Shown one piece after another: positions 1 through 7,865 of a stretch of DNA of 64,000 bases. How positions within the stretch are numbered: position 1 is the first letter of the stretch; each line of letters opens with the position of its first letter. This DNA is from Acidobacteriaceae bacterium. Lineage in GTDB: Bacteria; Acidobacteriota; Terriglobia; Terriglobales; Acidobacteriaceae. The notes below the pieces were generated by a model. The model was not told the DNA's origin. It did no database searches and saw only the letters and a list, made by a program, of their open reading frames with translations. Both the position numbers and the translations under genes were made by a program. The stretch lies in the NCBI GenBank assembly GCA_035944135.1, contig DASZBM010000010.1, positions 310,001-374,000 of the forward strand. Direction: 5' to 3'.

Positions 1-1
1 C

Positions 2-25
2 AGCGACCCCAACGCGCAGCCCTAA
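2..25 (+). CDS. 3' end of an upstream gene (last 7 codons)
   Basis: Reading from base 2 gives Ser-Asp-Pro-Asn-Ala-Gln-Pro and then a TAA stop. A strong intrinsic terminator follows 25 bases later, so this is plausibly the tail of a gene lying outside the window. Seven residues are too few to identify it, and another frame cannot be excluded. Confidence 0.35.
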   Translation, partial: SDPNAQP

Positions 26-49
26 GCTCCACAACTCATCCGAACACTT

Positions 50-82
50 GAAGGCGCGCCTATGCGGCGCGCCTTCGTTTTT
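50..82 (+). terminator. Rho-independent terminator
   Basis: Perfect 11-bp inverted repeat GAAGGCGCGCC / GGCGCGCCTTC (50-60 and 66-76) with a 5-base loop, followed by GTTTTT (77-82). The U-run on the plus strand says it ends transcription of the gene to the left and insulates the ABC exporter operon that begins at 108. Confidence 0.85.
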
Positions 83-107
83 CTGCCTGCGCTACACTTA
101 GCTTTGG

Positions 108-1040
108 ATGCCCATCGTCGAACTCCACAACATCCGCAAGGTCTACGACACAAAGGTCGCCGTCGAAAGTCTTTCCCTCACCATCGAGCCCGGCACCATG
201 TTCGGTTTGCTTGGCCCCAACGGATCCGGGAAGACCAGCTCCATCCGCATGATGATCGGCATGACCGTACCCGACTCGGGCACGGTCCGCCTCTTCGACC
301 GGCCTTTCTCTCGCGCGCTGCTCAATCGCGTCGGCTACCTGCCGGAGGAGCGCGGCCTCTACAAGAAGATGAAGGTGCTCGACCAACTCAGCTTCCTCGG
401 CCAGCTTCACGGCCTCAACGAGACCACGTCACGCAAGCGCGCCGGCGACTGGTGCGAGCGCCTGCAGATCACCGAAGCCGTCGACAAGAAGACGGAAGAG
501 CTTTCCAAGGGAATGCAGCAGAAGATTCAGTTCATCGCTGCGCTCCTGCACGAGCCTGAGCTCGTCATCATGGACGAGCCGTTCAGCGGCCTCGACCCTG
601 TCAACGCCGAGCTGCTCATGAGCACGCTCGTTGAGTTGCGGGCGCAAGGCAAGGCCGTCTTGTTCTCCACGCACCGCATGGACCAGGTCGAGAAGCTCTG
701 CGACGCCATCGCGCTCATCTACCAGGGCAAGCTGGTCCTCTCCGGTTCTATGCGCGAAGTCAAATCGCGCTACCCGCGCAATCATGTGCAGGCCGTCTTC
801 ACCGGCGACGACAGCTTTCTGCGCAGTCGCTTCGTTGCCGAGGCCCGCAACTACGCCGGCGTCGCCGAGATCACTCTCCGCTCACCCGATGACGCCCAGG
901 CGCTGCTCGCCGAAGCCGTAGCGCGCGGTACCAACATCACCCGTTTCGAGGTCATGGAGCCCACGCTCGAAGAGATCTTCATCACCACGGTGAAGGGAAC
1001 ACCTGAGTTCGCCGAAGCCGGAGGCAAGGTCCATGCATAA
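108..1040 (+). CDS. ABC transporter ATP-binding protein (NatA/CcmA type)
   Basis: Cytoplasmic ATPase subunit of an ABC-2 type exporter, 310 aa. Visible motifs: Walker A GPNGSGKT (about 36-43), ABC signature LSKGMQQ (132-138), Walker B LVIMDEP ending in the D156-E157 pair, and the H-loop in FSTHRMDQ. The first 220 residues are the nucleotide-binding domain; the last 90 are the C-terminal extension typical of NatA-like ATPases (ends with LEEIFITTVKG). The permease at 1033 starts inside the last codons, an 8-base overlap, so the two are translationally coupled. NatA/NatB homologues export Na+ or drugs, but the substrate here cannot be told from sequence. Confidence 0.93.
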   Translation: MPIVELHNIRKVYDTKVAVESLSLTIEPGTMFGLLGPNGSGKTSSIRMMIGMTVPDSGTVRLFDRPFSRALLNRVGYLPEERGLYKKMKVLDQLSFLGQLHGLNETTSRKRAGDWCERLQITEAVDKKTEELSKGMQQKIQFIAALLHEPELVIMDEPFSGLDPVNAELLMSTLVELRAQGKAVLFSTHRMDQVEKLCDAIALIYQGKLVLSGSMREVKSRYPRNHVQAVFTGDDSFLRSRFVAEARNYAGVAEITLRSPDDAQALLAEAVARGTNITRFEVMEPTLEEIFITTVKGTPEFAEAGGKVHA

Positions 1041-2268
1041 CATCTGGCTCATCGCCAAGCGCGAGTACATGGAGCGCGTGCGCACCAAGGGCTTCATCCT
1101 CGCCACCGTTCTCATCCCCTGCTTCATGGCCGCGCTCGTGGGCGGCAGTGCGTTTTTCATGACGCGCACCAAGACCAACTCGCATATCGCCGTTGTTACC
1201 TCCGACAGGACGCTCGGTCAGGACATCAAGCACCAGCTTGAGACTGGCAAGAACAGCGATATGACCGTCGACCTTCTTGAACCATCCGAGGCGACCAGGT
1301 CCGGGCTCGATACGCAGTTGCACACGCATTCCTCGCAGCTGGCCGGCTACCTCTGGATTACACCGCCCGCAGATCCGGGCCAGCGTCCGCACTTCGAATA
1401 CCACGCGCGCTCCGCCGGTGATATTTCGACGGAAGACGCAATCGAGAGTGGTGTTCGCGTGGTTCTCACACGTGAGGGTCTTCTGAGTCACGGTCTCACC
1501 AACACGCAGATCGACCAGATCACTGCACCCGTCGACATCGACACCAGCTCCACCGGGAACAGCGCGATAGCCTTCGGCATCGCCTATCTCTTCTTCTTCC
1601 TCATGTACATGGTCATCATGCTGTACGGCATGAACACCGCCCGCAGCATCATCGAGGAGAAGACCAGCCGCGTCTTCGAGGTTCTGCTCGCCACCATCAA
1701 GCCTGACGAACTCCTCGCCGGCAAGATCATCGGCGTGGGTGCCGTTGGCGTCACACAGGTTGCGGTCTGGATGATCGCCGCGGCGTTGCTGGCTTCCAGC
1801 AGCATGGTTGCGCACCTCACCGGCACCACCAGCGTTCACAGTGTTCTCAGCGGCGCACAGATCGGCTTCTTCGTCCTCTATTTCATCTTCGGCTTCCTGC
1901 TCTACTCCTCCATCGCCGCCGCGCTCGGCGCGATGACGAACTCCGAACAGGAGCTGCAGCAGCTGAACATGTTCCTTGTGCTTCCGCTCGCCTTTTGCAT
2001 GGTGATGCTGTTCCCCACGGTTCGCGCGCCGGACTCCACCTTGTCTCAGGTCATCTCGCTCATTCCGTTCTGCTCGCCCCTGCTAATGAACTTCCGCACC
2101 GCGCTCACCAGCGTCCCCGCGTGGCAGATCATCCTCTCCGTCGTGCTGATGTCACTCACGATCGGCGTCGTCATCTGGATCTCCTCGCGCATCTACCGCG
2201 TCGGCATCCTCATGTACGGCAAGCGCCCCAACCTGCCGGAGATCCTGCGCTGGCTGCGGTACAGTTAG
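1033..2268 (+). CDS. ABC-2 type transporter permease (NatB-like)
   Basis: Inner-membrane subunit paired with the ATPase that overlaps its start by 8 bases. Of 411 aa, one N-terminal membrane helix (about 17-40) is followed by a roughly 135-residue external domain and then five more hydrophobic helices between about 177 and 395. This one-plus-five pattern and the segment RSIIEEKTSRVFEVLLATI after the second helix are characteristic of NatB/YhaP permeases of the ABC2_membrane_3 family. The two genes form a complete minimal exporter. The cargo is unknown. Confidence 0.9.
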   Translation: MHNIWLIAKREYMERVRTKGFILATVLIPCFMAALVGGSAFFMTRTKTNSHIAVVTSDRTLGQDIKHQLETGKNSDMTVDLLEPSEATRSGLDTQLHTHSSQLAGYLWITPPADPGQRPHFEYHARSAGDISTEDAIESGVRVVLTREGLLSHGLTNTQIDQITAPVDIDTSSTGNSAIAFGIAYLFFFLMYMVIMLYGMNTARSIIEEKTSRVFEVLLATIKPDELLAGKIIGVGAVGVTQVAVWMIAAALLASSSMVAHLTGTTSVHSVLSGAQIGFFVLYFIFGFLLYSSIAAALGAMTNSEQELQQLNMFLVLPLAFCMVMLFPTVRAPDSTLSQVISLIPFCSPLLMNFRTALTSVPAWQIILSVVLMSLTIGVVIWISSRIYRVGILMYGKRPNLPEILRWLRYS

Positions 2269-2290
2269 CCACACGCATCGCCTGAGCCGC

Positions 2291-3838
2291 ATGGAGATCG
2301 ACCTCGCTCAGCTCGACAGCAGCGCCGCCACAAGCGATCTCCTCCGCGCACCTGTCTGCATCGTCGGCGGCGGAATCGCTGGCCTCACGCTCGCGCACAA
2401 GCTCCTTGCGCTCGGCCACCAGGTCCTTCTCCTTGAATCGGGTGGTCATGACCCTGAAACCTTCAGCCCCGTTGAGCAAGCCGGTCATCCTCATCCCGGC
2501 AGTAGCGAGCCACGGCCACGCGCTCTCGGCGGCACATCACTCACCTGGGGTGGCCAGCTACTCCCGTTCCCGAACGGCAACACCTCCTGGCCCATCTCTT
2601 CCGCCGATCTCGCACAATTCACCAGAGAAGCCGAACATCTGCTCGCCGTAGATTCGCTTCCCTACGATGCCGCGGCATTCTTCGACCAAACTCGCCAGCC
2701 CGCGCCGTCGCTGCTCAATCAACTTCCCCAGATCGAAGCCTCGCTCTCGAAGTTTGCTCCGTTCTCGCATCGCAATCTCGCGCATACCCTCGGACGCAAG
2801 CTCCGCGCACACAGCAAAGCCCGTATCGTACTGCACGCCACCGTCACCGAACTCCTGCTCGCCCCGACCCGCGACCGCATCGAAGCCGTCCTCGTCCGCA
2901 CACCGTCAGGGCACATTCATCGGGTCGAAGCCTCGCAGTTCATTCTGGCTACAGGCACCATCGAGACCGTCCGCTTGCTCCTCGCTTCCTGCTCCGTCGC
3001 TCCCGCAGGCGTGGGCAATCAGCATGATCAGGTCGGCCGCAACTTCCACGACCACCTCACGGTCACGGCCGCCGCTCTTCGCGAGCCCGCACGCACAAAA
3101 CTCCTCGTCGCGCTTCGCCCATGGATTCACGACGGCACATTGCACAGCCTCAAGCTTTCCGCATCACCCGAACTTCAGCGCCAGCTCGACCTTACGCCCA
3201 TCCTCGCGCACCTCACCATCGACGAGCCCGACAACTCCGGCATCGGCGCACTCCGCACTCTCCTTCGAGCTCGTCAGCAAAGCAACTTCGCGTCAACTCT
3301 TCGCACAACACTGCCGCAACTCCCGCGCGCACTCGTCGACGCCGCTCGTCTCACCCTCTCCGCACGCACCCAGCATCGCCGCTACGTCTCACCGCAAGCC
3401 TCCGTCGAGCTTCGCCTCAATGCCGCGCAGCGCACGCACTCCGCCTCGCGCATCACAATCTCGCCCGACCTCAAACCCATCCTCGACTGGCGCATCGCTC
3501 CCGCCGAGCTCGCCGCGCTCCGCGCCTTCACGCAACATCTGCGCACGCATCTCAACCTCAACGGCATGGACTGGAGTCCGGCCCTTGTCACACCCGAGTG
3601 CAACGCACCGTTGTCTAATCTCGACGACGCGCGCCACGCGATGGGCGGCGCCTTGATGGGCGTTGATCCCCATACCAGCGTCGTTGATCCCAACCTCCGC
3701 GTGCACGGCCTGCGCAACCTCTTCATCGCTTCTGCCGCTGTCCTTCCCGACGGCTCACCGCAGCTTCCTACGCTGCCGCTGATGGCGCTCACCTTACGTC
3801 TCGGGCAGCATCTTCACAGCCAGCCCCGCTCCTCATAA
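2291..3838 (+). CDS. GMC-family FAD-dependent oxidoreductase
   Basis: 515 aa. An FAD dinucleotide-binding motif GGGIAG lies at 26-31, followed by LGGTSLTWGG (GMC signature 1 region) near 90-99. The C-terminal block RHAMGGALMG...DPNLRVHGLRNLFIAS is the usual GMC end, which carries the catalytic His and the flavin contacts. GMC enzymes oxidise alcohols, sugars or sterols. No signal peptide is seen, so it is probably cytoplasmic. It starts 22 bases after the permease and may be co-transcribed. Its 3' end overlaps the convergent gene at 3814 by 25 bases. The substrate is not predictable. Confidence 0.88.
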   Translation: MEIDLAQLDSSAATSDLLRAPVCIVGGGIAGLTLAHKLLALGHQVLLLESGGHDPETFSPVEQAGHPHPGSSEPRPRALGGTSLTWGGQLLPFPNGNTSWPISSADLAQFTREAEHLLAVDSLPYDAAAFFDQTRQPAPSLLNQLPQIEASLSKFAPFSHRNLAHTLGRKLRAHSKARIVLHATVTELLLAPTRDRIEAVLVRTPSGHIHRVEASQFILATGTIETVRLLLASCSVAPAGVGNQHDQVGRNFHDHLTVTAAALREPARTKLLVALRPWIHDGTLHSLKLSASPELQRQLDLTPILAHLTIDEPDNSGIGALRTLLRARQQSNFASTLRTTLPQLPRALVDAARLTLSARTQHRRYVSPQASVELRLNAAQRTHSASRITISPDLKPILDWRIAPAELAALRAFTQHLRTHLNLNGMDWSPALVTPECNAPLSNLDDARHAMGGALMGVDPHTSVVDPNLRVHGLRNLFIASAAVLPDGSPQLPTLPLMALTLRLGQHLHSQPRSS

Positions 3839-4191
3839 ACCTCCAGGCCGGCTTTCGTCAGTTTCATCAATTCGCCTAGCAGCTCCGGAGCTGGCACACT
3901 CTTGAAGTTGAAGCAGGTCTTCCCCTGCATCCTTTTTCGCAGTGCCGCGGAAACGCTCGCCGTAAGTCCCGCGTTCATATACAACGGCATCAGATGAAAG
4001 CTCGCGTAAGCCTTCCCCAGCCGCACCTGCGCAAAATACATCGGGTGGCCCTTGTGCTGAGGAAACGGCGACGGCTTCTTCGTTACCAGCGTGTATTCCG
4101 TAACCGTGTCTCTGGAGACTTGTGTACGTCCCTCGACTTTGCGGAGCACGTTACGAAGTGCAGCGAAGGTACCCGTATAGCCGGTGCTCAT
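3814..4191 (-). CDS. Small conserved protein (DUF1801-like fold)
   Basis: 125 aa, no signal peptide. The central segment with YASFHLMPLY, RKRMQGKTCFNF and ELLGELMKLTKAGLEVYEERGW matches the pattern of small DUF1801/YdhG-like proteins common in Acidobacteriota and Proteobacteria. These have an iron-sulfur-scaffold-like (frataxin-like) fold and no settled function. It is convergent with the GMC oxidoreductase, and the coding ends overlap by 25 bases. The family assignment is by recalled pattern only. Confidence 0.72.
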   Translation of the reverse strand: MSTGYTGTFAALRNVLRKVEGRTQVSRDTVTEYTLVTKKPSPFPQHKGHPMYFAQVRLGKAYASFHLMPLYMNAGLTASVSAALRKRMQGKTCFNFKSVPAPELLGELMKLTKAGLEVYEERGWL

Positions 4192-4219
4192 GCCTGCGAA
4201 TTCTACTCGCTTACCGCAA

Positions 4220-4233
4220 CTCTAACCTCTAAT
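4220..4233 (+). repeat. Two-unit heptamer repeat (CTCTAAY)2
   Basis: CTCTAAC followed directly by CTCTAAT in the 68-base gap between two divergent genes. Two units alone could be chance. It is listed because the same CTCTAxx heptamer recurs in longer arrays at 9119 and 55027. Confidence 0.35.
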
Positions 4234-4259
4234 CGATTCGCTAAACTACACTCATCCTC

Positions 4260-4880
4260 GTGCACGCATTCACGCGCAAGCAGCGACTCCTGCTCGCCAT
4301 CCTCCCTCCAATCGCTGCGCTGCTCATCCGTGCGCTCGGCGCCACCCTTCGCTATCGCGATATCACTGCGCCCGGTGTTCCTGTCGGCATCGAGATCCCC
4401 GGCCCGAGCATCTTCGCCTTCTGGCACCGCACGCTGCTCGTCTGCGCACACCGCTTCCGCAATAAGCAGATCGCAATCCTCATCTCTCCCTCATTCGACG
4501 GAGAGCTCATCGCGCGCACGGTCGCTCTGCTCGGCTTTCACCCGGTCCGCGGCTCATCCTCACGCGGCGGCGCCTCCGGTCTTCGCGCGATGGCGCAGGC
4601 CTACGCCGAAGGCCATCGCTGTGCCTTCACCGCCGATGGCCCGCGCGGTCCCAACATGATCGCTAAGCCCGGCCCGGTGCAGCTCGCCCAACTTGCCGAA
4701 GCCAAATGGATCGGCGCTTACTATGCGCTTCCGAGCCGCCGCTGGGAGCTCAACTCCTGGGACCGCTTCATCATTCCGAAACCATTCTCCACCGTCACCT
4801 TCACCTGGCCCGCGCACGTGTCGCCCGAGCTCGCAGCCATGCAGCAGGCGCTCGACGAAGCCGTACGCATGTGTGATTAA
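4260..4880 (+). CDS. Lysophospholipid acyltransferase family protein (DUF374)
   Basis: 206 aa starting at GTG 4260, with a hydrophobic N-terminal helix (about 10-28). The blocks FWHRTLL (W55-H56-R57), SPSFDGELIARTV (78-89), VRGSSSRGG and FTADGPRGP (123-131) are the DUF374 pattern, related to LpxL/LpxM acyltransferases. The family is inferred to acylate lipid A precursors or other lipids at the inner membrane. The usual HX4D box is replaced by the family's own WHR...SxDGE arrangement. It stands alone, divergent from 3814 and convergent with the lipoprotein at 4887. Confidence 0.85.
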   Translation: MHAFTRKQRLLLAILPPIAALLIRALGATLRYRDITAPGVPVGIEIPGPSIFAFWHRTLLVCAHRFRNKQIAILISPSFDGELIARTVALLGFHPVRGSSSRGGASGLRAMAQAYAEGHRCAFTADGPRGPNMIAKPGPVQLAQLAEAKWIGAYYALPSRRWELNSWDRFIIPKPFSTVTFTWPAHVSPELAAMQQALDEAVRMCD

Positions 4881-4886
4881 CCCGCG

Positions 4887-5981
4887 CTACTTCAGATAGA
4901 ACTGCGAGTCGAGCGTCGATCCGCGAGCAGGCGAAAGCGTCGAACTCGGCGCCACGTTTCCGTTCGCTGTTGCGCTGTACACCAGGTAGGCCTGATGCCC
5001 GTCTGCAACCTCCGCGACAAAGATGTTCCCCGCCGAATCTACGTGAATGTTATTGAGATAGATAAACATGCCCGTGCTGGAACCAGTAATCGTCCGGGTC
5101 GGAGTCGCACCCGATGCCGATCCTTTCGGAAACACGTAAACGGCGGCCAGCGATTTTCCATCAGTGCTTTCCGACTGCGTGATGTAGATATTGTCCTGTG
5201 CGTCCAACGTCACGCCGGCAGGCGAGTATGTCGAAGACGTGATCACCGTGGGCGCCACATTCCCATTCGCGCCTGCCGGAAACATGACCACCGCCGCCTT
5301 GGGACCGCCGCCGCCTTCTGCGACGTACAGATTGTCCTTGCTGTCCATCGACATCTGCGCGATTCCGGTCCCACCCGATCCCGCCAACAGCGTGGTCGCC
5401 GAACCGGAAATCGTCCGCAGCGGCGCCGCCGATCCAGTTGCGCCTGGCGAGAACACAAAAATGGAGGCAACACTGCTCGTCACTCCGCTCGTGGTTGCGA
5501 CCGACGATCCCGCAACATACAGGTTGCCCAGCGAATCCGTCGTCATCGACACGACTTGATTGCTGTCTGGATTGCCCGGGTTTGGCAGCGTAATCGTCCT
5601 TGATACCGTCGTGGCTCCGCTCGCGAACGCCAGCACCTGGCCGCCGGTGTTTGTGTCCACGCCCACGTACAGATTGCCGGCAGCATCGCCCGCGATCGCT
5701 GTTGGCAGATCTGCACTACTGATCGGAATCGTTGCCGACGTGCTCACAGCGCCGCTCTGATTCGCTGTATACATATCCACCGTGTAGTTCGCCGAATCCG
5801 CCGAGTAAAGCGTCTTCGCCGTCACGTTCGGATTCGTCGTTATCGTGGGTGTCTGCTGGACAGGTGTAGTCCCGGACCCGCCACCGCTCCCGCCGCATCC
5901 AGATAACACGCACGAGACCACTACCAGAACGATGAATATTGGAAATGTCGTAATGGGACTTGAACCGGCGAAACGATCCAT
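4887..5981 (-). CDS. Lipoprotein with beta-propeller (NHL/SBBP-like repeats)
   Basis: 364 aa from ATG 5981. This start puts a charged residue, a hydrophobic run and a lipobox LSGC (Cys29) at the N-terminus, followed by a Gly/Ser linker. A longer upstream reading frame exists but has no signal character. Recurrent blocks of the form DSxGNLYVAxxx, DAxGNIYVG and DAQDNIYIT indicate six or more propeller blades. Predicted lipid-anchored and exposed in the periplasm or outer membrane. The function is unknown; such proteins are abundant in Acidobacteriota. Confidence 0.82.
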   Translation of the reverse strand: MDRFAGSSPITTFPIFIVLVVVSCVLSGCGGSGGGSGTTPVQQTPTITTNPNVTAKTLYSADSANYTVDMYTANQSGAVSTSATIPISSADLPTAIAGDAAGNLYVGVDTNTGGQVLAFASGATTVSRTITLPNPGNPDSNQVVSMTTDSLGNLYVAGSSVATTSGVTSSVASIFVFSPGATGSAAPLRTISGSATTLLAGSGGTGIAQMSMDSKDNLYVAEGGGGPKAAVVMFPAGANGNVAPTVITSSTYSPAGVTLDAQDNIYITQSESTDGKSLAAVYVFPKGSASGATPTRTITGSSTGMFIYLNNIHVDSAGNIFVAEVADGHQAYLVYSATANGNVAPSSTLSPARGSTLDSQFYLK

Positions 5982-6080
5982 CGAAACACTCCTGACCGTG
6001 CAAGATGTGGCCGAGACTTTAACACCGGTGCCGTTGCCGGTAAAGCGAAATTCGCCTCGCCGAACGATAGAGTAAGTGTC

Positions 6081-7253
6081 GTGCTTGTCTCTGACTTCCA
6101 CTACGATCTGCCCGAAGAACTTATCGCGCAGCATCCACCCCGCACACGCGGTGCAAGCCGCATGCTCACGCTTTCCCGCACCACCGGCGACTTCGCCGAT
6201 CATTCCTTCACTGAGCTCCCGGAGCTCCTCGCGCCCGGTGATCTCCTGGTGCTGAACGACTCGCGCGTTCTCCCCGCGCGCCTCTATGCCACGCGCGCCG
6301 GCCTGCACACACAGCACAACTCACCGGAACCAACCGGCCTCATCGAAATCCTCCTGACCGAACATCTGCTCTCGCCCGAAGGTCACAACGACTGGCGCGC
6401 CCTCGTCCGTCCCGCCAAAAAAGTTCAACCCGGCGAAACCCTGCATTTCGCGCCTGGATCCGGTGGCGCTCCGCTGCTGCATGCGACCGTTCTCTCTGCC
6501 GGCGAATTCGGTGAGCGCACGCTCCGCTTCGCTCCCACGCCCGACTTCATCGCAACCGTCGAGCGCATCGGCCACATGCCGCTGCCGCCCTACATCCATC
6601 GCGATAAACACCAGCCCGACTCCCCCGAAGACCGCGAACGCTATCAGACCGTCTACTCGCAGCAGTCAGGCTCCGCCGCCGCGCCCACCGCCGGCCTGCA
6701 CTTCACGCCCGAAATCCTGTCCGCGCTCACCGCACGCGGCGTCGAGCTCGCATACATCACGCTGCACGTCGGCCTCGGCACCTTCCAGCCGGTGCGCGTC
6801 GCCGATACCCGCGACATTCGCCTTCACGCTGAACCCTACACACTCTCTGCCGCAACCGCACAGGCACTCAACGAAGCGCATCGAGCGAATCGCCGCATCA
6901 TCTCTGTCGGCACCACCACCACGCGCACGCTCGAGCATCTCGCCCGCACCTTCGAGTCCACGCACGGCGCTCTTTCGACCAGCAATCCACTCGCACTCAC
7001 GCCGCACTCCGGCAGCACCAGCCTCTTTCTCTCGCCCGCACCGGATGGCGATGCCGATTTCAAGCTCGTCCGCGGTCTCCTCACCAACTTCCACTTGCCC
7101 GAATCCACGCTGCTCATGCTCGTCTCGGCCTTCGCAGGATCCCTCAGCAGAGCTCCTGACAGCGGACGCCAATCCGTGCTGCGCGCCTACGCGCACGCCA
7201 TCTCCGCACGCTATCGCTTCTTCAGCTACGGCGATTGCATGCTGATTACGTAG
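6081..7253 (+). CDS. queA: S-adenosylmethionine:tRNA ribosyltransferase-isomerase
   Basis: QueA transfers the ribosyl moiety of S-adenosylmethionine to preQ1 in tRNA to give epoxyqueuosine at wobble position 34. The 390-aa protein starts at GTG 6081 with [17 protein letters not shown], which matches the family N-terminus. It also contains [23 protein letters not shown], a [21 protein letters not shown] block and [15 protein letters not shown], all QueA hallmarks. Length is slightly above the usual 340-360 aa. It is divergent from the lipoprotein gene. No other queuosine gene is in the window. Confidence 0.97.
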   Translation: MLVSDFHYDLPEELIAQHPPRTRGASRMLTLSRTTGDFADHSFTELPELLAPGDLLVLNDSRVLPARLYATRAGLHTQHNSPEPTGLIEILLTEHLLSPEGHNDWRALVRPAKKVQPGETLHFAPGSGGAPLLHATVLSAGEFGERTLRFAPTPDFIATVERIGHMPLPPYIHRDKHQPDSPEDRERYQTVYSQQSGSAAAPTAGLHFTPEILSALTARGVELAYITLHVGLGTFQPVRVADTRDIRLHAEPYTLSAATAQALNEAHRANRRIISVGTTTTRTLEHLARTFESTHGALSTSNPLALTPHSGSTSLFLSPAPDGDADFKLVRGLLTNFHLPESTLLMLVSAFAGSLSRAPDSGRQSVLRAYAHAISARYRFFSYGDCMLIT

Positions 7254-7305
7254 TGTCTCTGCACGCAATCTTTGAACTGTTCAATCAGCGCGTTCGCCCC
7301 TGGCT

Positions 7306-7773
7306 CTAATGCGCTTCCCTCGTGCTGTGCATGAAAACAACCTTCCACGTTCCACCATCGCGGTGCAGCACCGCGGACTCCAGCCACTTCATCGGCATCG
7401 CCGGCGCGTCCGCATCCTTCTGCACGGATCCGTCGTTCACATACGCGATCCACGCATCGTCGCAGTGCACATGCACGTCCGGCTCCGTGACGTTCCAGAC
7501 GTACTTCGCGCCTTTCGCGTGGGCCGCCGCGATTAGTTTCATAATGGCGTCTCCCTCAAAGCGCTGTCCGTTGTCGTACATGTAGAACCCCGGCTCAACC
7601 AGTGAATCGAACTTCTTCACGTCATCGGTCGTAGCCGCGCTGAACATCGACTGGATCGTCTGCACCACGGTTACTTCGTCGCCCGGTTGCGACTTACAGC
7701 TCTGCGCCTGGGCCGCACACGTCAACATCGCAGCCGCCGCACACAAAACCGCAAGCCATCCACCTCGCACCAT
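7306..7773 (-). CDS. Secreted NTF2-like (DUF4440/SnoaL) protein
   Basis: 155 aa with a Sec signal peptide of about 24 residues ending in AQAQS. The remainder has the alternation of an NTF2-like cone fold: a first helix (EVTVVQTIQSMFSAATTDDVKKF), then the LVEPGFYMYDNGQRFEGDAIMKLIAAA block and a C-terminal strand pair with WKVVFMHST. DUF4440 proteins are small-molecule binding or uncharacterised. It is probably periplasmic, lies convergent to queA, and reads away from polA. Confidence 0.78.
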   Translation of the reverse strand: MVRGGWLAVLCAAAAMLTCAAQAQSCKSQPGDEVTVVQTIQSMFSAATTDDVKKFDSLVEPGFYMYDNGQRFEGDAIMKLIAAAHAKGAKYVWNVTEPDVHVHCDDAWIAYVNDGSVQKDADAPAMPMKWLESAVLHRDGGTWKVVFMHSTREAH

Positions 7774-7865
7774 CGCTCACCCCATCCAAATTCCGCCCCA
7801 GTATCACACACACTGTACCTGCGGTTTCGTCAACAACGCATTCCCCGCCGTACCATCAAATACAT

